Shown here: positions 50,481 through 58,527 of the stretch, in pieces | How the letters are laid out: the number at the start of each line of letters is the position of its first letter | How positions within the stretch are numbered: position 1 is the stretch's first letter | From: Anaeroplasma bactoclasticum | GTDB taxonomy: Bacteria > Bacillota_I > Bacilli_A > Acholeplasmatales > Anaeroplasmataceae | Assembly: GCF_003550015.1 (NCBI RefSeq) | Contig: NZ_QXEV01000005.1 | Coordinates: 1 to 64,000 of the forward strand | Direction: 5' to 3' | DNA: 64,000 nucleotides | Notes under the pieces: generated by a model | The model's input: only the letters and a program-made list of their open reading frames with translations | Databases searched by the model: none | What the model was told of the DNA's origin: nothing | Program-made: the position numbers and the translations under genes

Positions 50481-50548
50481 TTAGGCAAGTGGTGTGAAAG
50501 TGGGGGTATTACTATAACCCCACACTTTCACATGCCCACTTTGCCTAA
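50481..50548. other. Cruciform; candidate rolling-circle origin
   Basis: TTAGGCAA-GTGG-TGTGAAAGTG-GGGGT (50481-50507) pairs with its near-complement (50517-50548), leaving the loop ATTACTATA. One arm carries a few extra bases. It lies between the Zot-like gene and rep, as double-strand origins often lie next to their initiator. The nick site is not determined. Confidence 0.65.
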
Positions 50549-50590
50549 ATCTGCTTTTGGAAATGTCATTAAGATCCATCATATTTGTAA

Positions 50591-52447
50591 CTAATTGTTT
50601 ATTTTGTTATAGAATTTAGAATTACATTTATTTAATTCTTCAATTGATGGAGTCAATTGTGTAAATGAATCTATATCTTTAAAATCCATATTCTTTTTTT
50701 GTTCATAGGCATAGGATAAGAATGTTGAATCATATAGCTTTTGATTATTAATATGTAGGTCACATAAATTTATATTAAATGTAATTTTTTCGCCCTTATC
50801 ATCTCCTTCTTGAGATTTTAGAGCTGATAATTTAAAGTACTGGTATTTTTCAAACCAGGCACATATTTTTGAGAGTGTAGTATTCATATTACGCAAGAAA
50901 AAATAAGTAGTATTATAATCATTACGTTTATATATACCTACTGTTTTTCTTTGTGTTTCTTTATTAATTCTTTTCTTTTTTAATTCATAAGAAACTATTA
51001 GCTTTTCTATTAATGCTTTTAATCCTTTAAATGGTAAATAATACATTTTAAGGATTAGAGGCATTTTTAGTTTTCTTTTCTTTATATTTATAAAGTATTC
51101 GGCGTTACCGCGAATTCGAAGGGGGACCTGGTCCTTTAGCTGGTAGTCACAGAAGATTTTACAGTGTCGCTTAAGGTCGTGAGAAACAGTGGAAAAGAAG
51201 GTATGTGCCCCATCACTTCCTACTTCCTTCACATTATCATGAGAATTATATTCCTTATCAATTTCAGATAATGATATTACGATATATTCTTCTAATGGAT
51301 ATTCCTTTGCCTCAATATTTTTTCTCATATAATCAAAATTGAATATTTTAGAATACTCCATAAAGTATGGAGAATAGATTGCATAGTTAGATATTAGAAA
51401 GGTACCTCTATCTTTAAGTGCTTTTAGAGTGTCTATATAATCTTTATGTTCAGGATAAAGGTCTGGTTTGTTTCTTATTTCAGCAAAATTAAGATATCTG
51501 TATTCTGCTTCATAATCTAATATCTTCTTTTCTAGTTCATCGATATAGGCTTCCTCTGAAGCTAAGGATAATGATACATTAAGTAAGGTTTTACCAGTAC
51601 CTGGAGCACCATTAATAAATGTAGTTTGAGTTAGCTCATCATGGGCAAAGCTCTTTAGCCTTTCATGGTTCTTCTTTAGCTTATATTTAGCTTTAGATAA
51701 GCCTAACAAAAACATAAAAATATAGATTAGTATATACCATAGTATTCTTGGAGTTTTCTGAATTATTGGAATCACCCATATAATAAAAGCCTTTAACATG
51801 GATTCAAATACTACATGAATATCAAAGCAAAACATATGGAATATGTAGGCTTCTAAAAATATGATTATTTCTACTAAGAATCTATATAGAAATCCATTAG
51901 ATACAAGAATGATTAATAGGAGTAAAGCTAATGGTCTTTTATTCTCTTTTACAAAGCAGATTATTTGTTTAATTAAGACTTTTAGCTTATTCATAATAAA
52001 GCATATACATTCCCTTATCTTAATTAATATAAGGGCTGGCTTTGAAGTTTTAATCTTCAATTGAGTACCATAAATAGACTCTCTAATAAAGATAAATACT
52101 AGTACAATTACATTTAGACCTATATTCAAAAAATACATCAGCAATGTGTATAGAAAATTCAATACATTTGAAAATATATTTTGAAATGATTCATAATTAA
52201 AGCTCTGTAAATAAGCTGAGACACTATTAGCTGCATCAGCACATTTCTCTTCAAATTCAGCATATGTATTTGAATGATTAGCTATATAGTTATCAAAGAA
52301 TGTTTTTATATTCGTTATATCAAATATGTCTTGGAATCTTATAGTTGTTTTAACAAACGAATCTAGGTTTAAAAATAATAGGGCGAGGGATAACCCTAGC
52401 CCTACTACTATTAGACCTATTATGGTTAATTTTTGATAACGCGCCAT
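50591..52447 (-). CDS. Zot-like morphogenesis ATPase with several membrane segments
   Basis: The 618-aa protein starts with a membrane helix (residues 7-27) and has further hydrophobic segments at about 92-118, 172-215 and 235-255. A P-loop follows (INGAPGTGKTLL, about 283-294). Downstream are EEYIVISLSEIDKEY in the Walker B position, HDLKRHCKIFCDYQL and EYFINIKKRK, like the RH and TQ segments of Zot/pI. Zot proteins drive filament assembly at the membrane; here the membrane part is N-terminal rather than C-terminal. It overlaps the preceding gene by 22 bp. Confidence 0.75.
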   Translation of the reverse strand: MARYQKLTIIGLIVVGLGLSLALLFLNLDSFVKTTIRFQDIFDITNIKTFFDNYIANHSNTYAEFEEKCADAANSVSAYLQSFNYESFQNIFSNVLNFLYTLLMYFLNIGLNVIVLVFIFIRESIYGTQLKIKTSKPALILIKIRECICFIMNKLKVLIKQIICFVKENKRPLALLLLIILVSNGFLYRFLVEIIIFLEAYIFHMFCFDIHVVFESMLKAFIIWVIPIIQKTPRILWYILIYIFMFLLGLSKAKYKLKKNHERLKSFAHDELTQTTFINGAPGTGKTLLNVSLSLASEEAYIDELEKKILDYEAEYRYLNFAEIRNKPDLYPEHKDYIDTLKALKDRGTFLISNYAIYSPYFMEYSKIFNFDYMRKNIEAKEYPLEEYIVISLSEIDKEYNSHDNVKEVGSDGAHTFFSTVSHDLKRHCKIFCDYQLKDQVPLRIRGNAEYFINIKKRKLKMPLILKMYYLPFKGLKALIEKLIVSYELKKKRINKETQRKTVGIYKRNDYNTTYFFLRNMNTTLSKICAWFEKYQYFKLSALKSQEGDDKGEKITFNINLCDLHINNQKLYDSTFLSYAYEQKKNMDFKDIDSFTQLTPSIEELNKCNSKFYNKINN

Positions 52448-53418
52448 AGCTTTCTTATGATTAAAAAGATAATATATAATACTCCGATTCCAATGACACT
52501 TGATATAGCTATAGTTGCAATTCTGAAGGTTTGATTGTTTTCTAGATTTGTTTTGAAGTTTTCAAAACCTTCTTTAATAGAATTACCAAAGGATTCTAAA
52601 TCGTGCTTAATACCTGAATTAGGGTTATCTGGATTTGTGATATTTGGTGCTTCAGATTCAGGAAACTGCTGTTCAAATTGAGAATTTGTATTATCGTTTG
52701 CTTGGTAGGAATCCTGATTGTTTACTGAACCTGAAAATCCATCCACACATAAATCATTTAATATTCTTACATTAGCAAGTGTATGATAATATTTACCATT
52801 ACCTGTTTGAATTGTAGATTCGCTCCAGGTTTCACATTCCTCTTGTAAAGAATCATTATATTTTAAATCATATGTAGGATTCTTTAAATTATGATAGAAT
52901 GAGTTATTTACATATACCGGAATCTTATTCACATCATAACCAGATGGACAAGTAGTCTTTTCAACTACACAAGCATACCTGAAGCCACTATATACTGTTA
53001 CTCCCGCAAATTCTACACCATCAGGAGAATCGATTACCTTAAAGCCTGTATAAGTAATACTTTTTTCTCCATTAGGAAATGTACAGTTTACTTTAGCTCC
53101 AGTATCAGTAAAGCTGATTGTGATAATTGATGCTGTATGAACTGGTTTTCCATCATAAAAGACCATATAGTCCTTTAGTGCTTTAGCAGCTTTATCTTTA
53201 TCAATATTCTTAGTAAATGTAAACTGTGTAGCACAGGTATAGCCTGATAGATCCTTATCATCATAAGTGATGGTTTCTGCATTTAGCTTAGTCTCATAAG
53301 AATTAAGCTTAGATACTTCTTTTGTTGTTTGATTAGAGCATCCTATAAGGATGAATAATCCAATTATAGATAAAATAGCTAATGCTATTAAAACAATAGT
53401 TATAATTTTCTTTTTCAT
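52426..53418 (-). CDS. Surface lipoprotein-like protein, paralogue 1 (330 aa)
   Basis: It has a lipobox (LFILIGC, residues 21-27) after a hydrophobic signal, an extracellular part with two Cys-rich turns (YTCATQFTF, TTCPSGYD), a low-complexity stalk and a C-terminal membrane anchor ATIAISSVIGIGVLYIIFLI with a basic end. TKNIDxDKAAKALKDY is shared with the next gene. Probably a virion tip or attachment protein, inferred from position among Zot and similar proteins. Confidence 0.65.
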   Translation of the reverse strand: MKKKIITIVLIALAILSIIGLFILIGCSNQTTKEVSKLNSYETKLNAETITYDDKDLSGYTCATQFTFTKNIDKDKAAKALKDYMVFYDGKPVHTASIITISFTDTGAKVNCTFPNGEKSITYTGFKVIDSPDGVEFAGVTVYSGFRYACVVEKTTCPSGYDVNKIPVYVNNSFYHNLKNPTYDLKYNDSLQEECETWSESTIQTGNGKYYHTLANVRILNDLCVDGFSGSVNNQDSYQANDNTNSQFEQQFPESEAPNITNPDNPNSGIKHDLESFGNSIKEGFENFKTNLENNQTFRIATIAISSVIGIGVLYIIFLIIRKLWRVIKN

Positions 53419-53422
53419 GTTT

Positions 53423-54292
53423 TTATCCCTTCATTATTCTATATATTTTTTTAATTAGTAGGTAGATTAAATAAATACCTACTACTGATAAGATTGAGGA
53501 AATAACGATACCTACTATCTTTAAAGTTTGGTTTTGATTTACTTCTTTTTCTGTAGGTGTATCATCAATTTGTACTTCATCATTTCCACCATAGATTGAT
53601 GGATCATCTACATTATCTTCATGGTTAGTTTGCGTAGATTCCTTAGTTAGATTAAAGCCAACTAAGTACTTACAAACCGTTTGGTAGATATCGTTATTCT
53701 TATCCTTGTATCTTGTATAGGAGATAGAACCATCCTCTTTAGCTGCATATTTATAAGGCTGATAAAATGTAGGTGGTATTAAGTATTCTTTTTCTTTAGT
53801 AAGTAAATTATTGACTATATCACCTAAATTATCCTTATAAGTATTACCATCTATGATGATAAGTACTTGATCATAGTTGGTAGTAGCAATTAAATATTCA
53901 GCTTTAGAATCATATGATTCTATAACCTTTGGTTTTATCATTTTATTAAATACAGGTTGGTTATATCCTAGGTGTGGTGATAAGACTATCGAATCTGAAT
54001 CTGATATATACTCACCAAATTCCATATAGATATCATTAGCCTTATCCTCCTTAGGAAATGAGCCTTCCCATATTAAGTATTTAGAGATAGATTCTACTAC
54101 TCTTTTTGTATCTATATTCTTTGTTACATAAATATTTGAAATAGTATAAAGCTTATCTGCTTCCCATTTGGTTTTAGTCATCTTTACTTCTTCATCAGTC
54201 CATTCATAGGCATAAACTTTAGTTGAAGAAAATATAGTAAAAGTCATCAGCACAAAGAGCATTGACAAGATGAATAATTTTTTATTTTTCAT
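53423..54292 (-). CDS. Surface protein, paralogue 2 (289 aa)
   Basis: A signal peptide (residues 1-28, ending STKVYA) and a C-terminal membrane anchor (VGIVISSILSVVGIYLIYLL) with KKIYRIMKG flank an extracellular part. The TKNIDTKRVVESISKYLIWEG segment and the anchor match paralogue 1 by eye. It lies 4 bp before paralogue 1 and overlaps the 492-aa gene by 11 bp. Likely a virion or host-surface component. Confidence 0.65.
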   Translation of the reverse strand: MKNKKLFILSMLFVLMTFTIFSSTKVYAYEWTDEEVKMTKTKWEADKLYTISNIYVTKNIDTKRVVESISKYLIWEGSFPKEDKANDIYMEFGEYISDSDSIVLSPHLGYNQPVFNKMIKPKVIESYDSKAEYLIATTNYDQVLIIIDGNTYKDNLGDIVNNLLTKEKEYLIPPTFYQPYKYAAKEDGSISYTRYKDKNNDIYQTVCKYLVGFNLTKESTQTNHEDNVDDPSIYGGNDEVQIDDTPTEKEVNQNQTLKIVGIVISSILSVVGIYLIYLLIKKIYRIMKG

Positions 54293-55760
54293 CCCTCATT
54301 ACCTCCTTGACTGTAATTACAACCTTATATCCAAAATAGAAAAGTAATAAGAAGCCTATAATACCCAAAACTGAGATTAAAACATTCTTAGCTACACTAA
54401 AGCCATCTAAGATATTGTAGGTTTTATCTTTTATTTGCCAAAGTGCTGATTCAGTATCAAGGATTAATTCTCTATCAATAATAGATAGGGTCTTACCATC
54501 AACATTATCCATAGTGACCTTTACATCATAGACCTCATCTTCAACTAAATAATTTAGTCTAAGTATTTGAAAATCTTTAATTCTTTTATAGTTAGATTCA
54601 ACACAAGCATCACTAAATATATCCCAGTTTTGTTCTGAATAATTTAGCATCATTTCATATTTATAGGTTATAGATTCCTTCTCATTTGATTTAAAGATTC
54701 CTTCTTTAAAGCCATATGTTTGATATAGGTTAAATATACCTGTTGATTTCTTTTCAGGTCTTAACGATTTAGTTACCTTCTTTAGTTCTTCATTTAACCA
54801 AAACTGATACCATTCCTTATTATCTGATGTTAATACATAGGATACATCTACCCTGTATATCTTATCGATTGGTATTGTGGTATTGAAATGAACATAGTGC
54901 ATATAACCACCAAAGCCAAAATCATAATAAGACTGTACCTCACAATCCTTAATTAGCTTATAAGCATGAGTTACTAATTGACATGCAGACTTTTCATGAT
55001 ATTTAGGCACTATTCCTAAATCAAATTCAGTATAGGAATCTATAGTAGCTGAATATAAGTTATTAGGATCCGGGTCATCATCAAACTGAAGCTTATCTAT
55101 TCCTGTTTTAATATTGGAAAATTTATACTTTTGAGTTAGTGGTACTCCAAATTCTTTACCTCCATCAAAGCCACCAATAGGTGTTAAATGAATAGCCAGA
55201 TCGTATGCTTCAAAATAGTAATATTTTGAATCAAACCAGAATGGGCTAAATAAATCATTAGTTGGATACTGAGTGTATTCCTTCCCATTTAATTCTAAAG
55301 AATTAATAGTCATGAATTCAGATGGTAAATACTTTGAAGTCCATACTAGATATAGGTAGGATGATTCATCCCCAGCATAAGCATCATAATATAAACCTAG
55401 TATTCGATTTGGGTCTAAATATTTAGGTTCAATATCTAGATTAGTTAAAATATCATACCAAACCGTATTCCAGCTATTCTCATACATTTGTATAAAATAT
55501 AAAAGATTGGAATAGTCCATAGAAGCAAAGTATTCTTTTGTACCAGCTGAGGCTTGTCTATACATCTTTGTATATAGAGTTTGATATCCTGTATTCGATG
55601 ATAGCTTCTTATGATATTCTGGTAATTTTCCTTCATCTACCAAAGCTTCTACTTCTACCTTTATTTCTTCATAGTATGAGGCAAAGGTATTAATAGGTAA
55701 AATAAATATAGAGAATACAAAAAGAAATGTAGTTATAATTATTTTTATTCTTTTTGGCAT
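54282..55760 (-). CDS. Large surface protein with signal peptide and C-terminal anchor (492 aa)
   Basis: The first 27 residues form a signal (IIITTFLFVFSIFILPINTF). The extracellular part is rich in aromatic residues; four Cys lie at spots fit for disulphides (SACQLVTHAYKLIKDCEV, DACVES). The C-terminal anchor is VLISVLGIIGFLLLFYFGYK. Size and placement suggest a pIII-like adsorption protein. A GGAGAT site precedes the ATG inside the end of the 50-aa ORF. Confidence 0.65.
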   Translation of the reverse strand: MPKRIKIIITTFLFVFSIFILPINTFASYYEEIKVEVEALVDEGKLPEYHKKLSSNTGYQTLYTKMYRQASAGTKEYFASMDYSNLLYFIQMYENSWNTVWYDILTNLDIEPKYLDPNRILGLYYDAYAGDESSYLYLVWTSKYLPSEFMTINSLELNGKEYTQYPTNDLFSPFWFDSKYYYFEAYDLAIHLTPIGGFDGGKEFGVPLTQKYKFSNIKTGIDKLQFDDDPDPNNLYSATIDSYTEFDLGIVPKYHEKSACQLVTHAYKLIKDCEVQSYYDFGFGGYMHYVHFNTTIPIDKIYRVDVSYVLTSDNKEWYQFWLNEELKKVTKSLRPEKKSTGIFNLYQTYGFKEGIFKSNEKESITYKYEMMLNYSEQNWDIFSDACVESNYKRIKDFQILRLNYLVEDEVYDVKVTMDNVDGKTLSIIDRELILDTESALWQIKDKTYNILDGFSVAKNVLISVLGIIGFLLLFYFGYKVVITVKEVMRDEK

Positions 55761-55897
55761 TTTTTATCTCCTCTTATTAAATGTATAAAAGACTTAATTA
55801 TAGTAATTAAAACTTTAAAAATTAGCCTTAGAATTATAAGTAAAGCGCCAAATACCTTTGACGCTAAATTAATTATTAATGCAAGAAAACTAATCAT
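55745..55897 (-). CDS. Coat-sized hydrophobic peptide (50 aa)
   Basis: ATG 55897 overlaps the stop of the upstream gene as TAATG. The peptide is MISFLALIINLASKVFGALL, then IILRLIFKVLITIIKSFIHL and a basic end IRGDKKCQKE: an amphipathic membrane helix with Lys/Arg at regular spacing. Its length fits inovirus coat proteins (about 40-60 aa). It lies right before the surface proteins. A major coat function is inferred. Confidence 0.55.
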   Translation of the reverse strand: MISFLALIINLASKVFGALLIILRLIFKVLITIIKSFIHLIRGDKKCQKE

Positions 55898-56361
55898 TAT
55901 TCAGTTTCATCTTGGATTAAATCATCTGGTGTTAAGTCTCCATCCTCAGCTACTGAATCAGTAAACTCTACATTAGTATTAATCTTGCTTAGCATATGAA
56001 GATGCTTACGGTTTAGGAAGAAGCATCTTTTAACATAGAATTCATCGTTTCCTAAATGAACTTTGATTTCATGATAGTATTCATCCTTAGTTGGATATTT
56101 CTTTCTGTTGAATTCTGCAGGTACATTTTCAAATGTAATGCCTTCCTTAGAATCTAATTGATCAATTTTTCCAGCATCGATAGCAAGACACTGTAATGTT
56201 TCAAAATCAATTAAATCCTTACCTGCAACACTTAAATCAGCATATCTTTTATCGTTTGCCTTTCTTAATCTTTCTGTATCAGAGATAATTGCCTCAGCAT
56301 TTACTCTCTTTACTCCATTAAAGCTTTGTACATAAAATTTTACGTCTACATGACCTTTCAT
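55897..56361 (-). CDS. Putative ssDNA-binding protein (154 aa)
   Basis: The protein is mixed alpha-beta with basic strand segments (VDVKFYVQSFNGVKRV, EFYVKRCFFLNRKHL) and an acidic tail (EDGDLTPDDLIQDETE) such as SSB proteins use to bind partners. It stands where filamentous phages encode the ssDNA-binding protein gpV. No OB-fold motif can be confirmed by eye. It lies before the 50-aa coat-type gene. Confidence 0.5.
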   Translation of the reverse strand: MKGHVDVKFYVQSFNGVKRVNAEAIISDTERLRKANDKRYADLSVAGKDLIDFETLQCLAIDAGKIDQLDSKEGITFENVPAEFNRKKYPTKDEYYHEIKVHLGNDEFYVKRCFFLNRKHLHMLSKINTNVEFTDSVAEDGDLTPDDLIQDETE

Positions 56362-56499
56362 TGTTTTTTCCCTCTTTTCATAATTTTTAGTTTATTTAGG
56401 CTTTTCTAGGCTAAGCCTTATAACCTATAATGCTTTAAAAGCTTTTAGTTTTCTTTAATAGGGACAAGTCAACCTATTTAATTATTAATATTTAGTTTT

Positions 56500-56697
56500 T
56501 TATTTCTTAGTTCTTGGACATAATTCAATACTTACACGTCTAAGTAGCATTAATGCTATATCATTACCACTTGCAACAAGTTCTTCTGATATATGATGTA
56601 AGGCTATCTTTTGATAGGCTAATGGTATATCAGATTCAATGATCCATTTTGCAAGTAGATCTTGAATTTGAATTATGTCTTCTTTTGTCAAGAGCAT
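56500..56697 (-). CDS. Unrecognised 65-aa protein at the start of the phage operon
   Basis: The helical product (DIIQIQDLLAKWIIESDIPL) starts at ATG 56697 with GGAGGG before it. It is the first gene of the operon and lies 138 bp from the next. Its length is typical of small regulators or replication partners. No family recognised. Confidence 0.5.
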   Translation of the reverse strand: MLLTKEDIIQIQDLLAKWIIESDIPLAYQKIALHHISEELVASGNDIALMLLRRVSIELCPRTKK

Positions 56698-56776
56698 TTA
56701 GCATCCCTCCATTTCTTTTATTGTTAATCTTTAAGCTATCCTTATCGATTACAGCTATAGTTTAGGAAATGGTTAA

Positions 56777-56792
56777 GAAGGCTCAGGGATAA
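56777..56792. repeat. 16-bp direct repeat, copy 2
   Basis: GAAGGCTCAGGGATAA, identical to 12370-12385. This copy lies 80 bp upstream of the first phage-operon gene. Confidence 0.55.
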
Positions 56793-56814
56793 AAATATGT
56801 AAATTATAAAAAAG

Positions 56815-56851
56815 TCAAAAAAAATTCCCAAGAATATTTCTACTCTTGGGA
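56815..56851 (-). terminator. Terminator of the ADP-ribosylglycohydrolase operon
   Basis: On the minus strand CCCAAGA and TCTTGGG form a stem around GTAGAAATAT and are followed by a T-rich run of 8 or more. Confidence 0.85.
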
Positions 56852-56870
56852 GGAGGACATGATATTTCAA

Positions 56871-57698
56871 TTATCTTAAAACTCTTTTTTTCTTTACTTG
56901 ATCAAATGCTAGATATAAGCTTAACACATCTTGTGGCATATAGTCTTCTGCCTCTAGCATCATATTGGTTGGTACACCATAATAAGCTTCTGCAATAGCA
57001 CCGGTCATACAACCTTGAGTATCGGTATCAGCACCTAGGGATACCGCCTTTCTAACAGCATCTTCAAAGCTTGTAGAATCAAGAAAGCATACAATAGATT
57101 GTGGGATTGAGCCTTGGCAAGATACCCAATTCCCCATTTCATCTAATCCATAGGAAGAATGTAACCAATCATAACTCATTCCTTTTATCTCAGGATAATA
57201 GTTATCTATTACATATTGTTTAATTTCTTCTTTTGATTTACCTATTCTTGCTAGATAAACACACATAGCAATAGCTTCAGCACCTTTAATACCTTCTGGA
57301 TGATTATGAGATATTTCAGTAACAGCCTTAGATAGCTTCTTTACCTGTTCTTCATTATCTGCAATCCAGCCTACTGCAGAAACTCTCATTCCAGCTCCAT
57401 TTCCATAAGAATTATATGGAGTAGGAGATACACTTAGCCATCTCCAGAAGCTTTGGCCCCATCCTGCATCAGGATGTCTATTTCCAATATCTCTCATTTG
57501 AAATATAGTTTCCTTCTTTAAGGCTTCAATATCATCCAAATCATTAATACAGTTCTGTAAAGCTCTACCAACTGCCACTGTCATATATGAATCATCTGTA
57601 GTTGTACAATATCTATTAAAGAATGGGAAATTATAATCCTTTTTACCTGTAAATTCATATGGTCTTCCAACCATATCACCTATAATAGCTCCTAGCAT
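56871..57698 (-). CDS. ADP-ribosylglycohydrolase (DraG/ARH family)
   Basis: ATG 57698 with AGGAGGTATTGCG is preferred over 57719. The 275-aa protein has the dinuclear metal motifs GDMVGRPYEF (4-17), TTDDSYMT (about 31-38) and GADTDTQGCMTGAIAEAYYG (about 227-246). It removes ADP-ribose from proteins or nucleic acid. ARH genes often accompany ADP-ribosylating toxins such as DarT, but no toxin is seen next to it; the two upstream genes are unrecognised. Confidence 0.9.
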   Translation of the reverse strand: MLGAIIGDMVGRPYEFTGKKDYNFPFFNRYCTTTDDSYMTVAVGRALQNCINDLDDIEALKKETIFQMRDIGNRHPDAGWGQSFWRWLSVSPTPYNSYGNGAGMRVSAVGWIADNEEQVKKLSKAVTEISHNHPEGIKGAEAIAMCVYLARIGKSKEEIKQYVIDNYYPEIKGMSYDWLHSSYGLDEMGNWVSCQGSIPQSIVCFLDSTSFEDAVRKAVSLGADTDTQGCMTGAIAEAYYGVPTNMMLEAEDYMPQDVLSLYLAFDQVKKKRVLR

Positions 57699-57719
57699 CG
57701 CAATACCTCCTGTGTACAC

Positions 57720-57983
57720 TTACATTATATCATCAAGTAAAATATCCTGTATATAATAAGCGTAATATATAAAATCAGATCCAGGATATTTCTCACAAAC
57801 TTCCTGTAATTGCTTATTTATAATTTCACACTTTAAGGCATTGATATGAATCTTCCTTAAAGTTGTTTCCTTACCAGGAGTAATATAACATCCTGCATAA
57901 GAATAATCAAAGCATGAATCCTTTTCTTTAAAATAGGATTCTGTTAAATTCATTTTCCTTCCATCATCGATGAAGATAACCAT
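57720..57983 (-). CDS. Unrecognised 87-aa protein, probably missing its true N-terminus
   Basis: The reading frame continues upstream of ATG 57983 as KNDPDPLLDKKCIGLYNT, with coding-like composition but no start codon, back to the stop of the 124-aa gene. A separate frame starts at ATG 58069 (MKKLLDEIERIK) directly after that stop. The two join if the frame slips by one base at the A5 run near 58032-58036. So the gene may be a frameshifted 115-120 aa protein. It precedes the ADP-ribosylglycohydrolase. Confidence 0.5.
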   Translation of the reverse strand: MVIFIDDGRKMNLTESYFKEKDSCFDYSYAGCYITPGKETTLRKIHINALKCEIINKQLQEVCEKYPGSDFIYYAYYIQDILLDDIM

Positions 57984-58070
57984 AGTATTATATAATCCGA
58001 TACACTTCTTATCAAGAAGCGGATCCGGATCATTTTTATTCTTTCGATTTCGTCTAAAAGCTTTTTCATA

Positions 58071-58445
58071 TTACTTCACCTCCATTAACTCAAAGATGTT
58101 TTGGTGCTCTAAGAAGTAGGTCAATGCTTTGGCTTCAAGTTCAAACTTGATTTCATCGCCTCTAAGAGAACCTGTATAGAATTTATCAATATAATCTACA
58201 ACTATTTTGCCGGTACATCTTTTTCTATACCATTCTATATAATCCCAAACAGCAATCTCTTCTACTATAGCTGCTTTCTTTTCTACATAGCCTAGAGGAA
58301 AATTAAATATGCAATTGTCTATTTTTTCTTGTAACTCAGCATCTGACTCAACCATCACATACTCGAACACTGATTCATCGTTAACAACGACTTGATTCAA
58401 ATCCTTCTCATTTAGAGGGGTAACTGTAATTTTATAATATTTCAT
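58071..58445 (-). CDS. Unrecognised 124-aa protein
   Basis: The protein begins KYYKITVTPLNEKDLNQVVV and ends ALTYFLEHQNIFELMEVK. Acidic strands and an Arg-Cys turn (WYRKRCTGKIVVDYI) are visible but no family. It starts the operon that leads to the ADP-ribosylglycohydrolase, and its stop overlaps the likely ATG at 58069. Likely a partner in that unit. Confidence 0.5.
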   Translation of the reverse strand: MKYYKITVTPLNEKDLNQVVVNDESVFEYVMVESDAELQEKIDNCIFNFPLGYVEKKAAIVEEIAVWDYIEWYRKRCTGKIVVDYIDKFYTGSLRGDEIKFELEAKALTYFLEHQNIFELMEVK

Positions 58446-58527
58446 AGTGGGTACTTATCTCCTTTTCTGTCTTATTTCTTAAGACAGCTATAGTATAAAA
58501 GAAAAAACTAGTAGTCACCATGAACCA

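Larger units (their letters stand above)
47301..56697 (-). mobile_element. Inovirus-like replication and morphogenesis block
   Basis: On the minus strand, from upstream to downstream, are a 65-aa gene, a putative ssDNA-binding protein, a coat-sized peptide, three membrane-anchored surface proteins, a Zot-like ATPase, a long cruciform, a Rep_trans initiator, an 84-aa gene and a PcrA-like helicase. This gene set and order fit a filamentous phage or a phage-derived element. No VirB4-like or coupling-protein gene was seen, which argues against a conjugative element. Confidence 0.65.

Noticed and set aside
49284-52447. A conjugative element (MobT relaxase plus FtsK/TcpA coupling protein)
   Set aside because: The ATPase has Zot-like segments and no FtsK motifs, and no VirB4, peptidase or pilin-type transfer genes are present.
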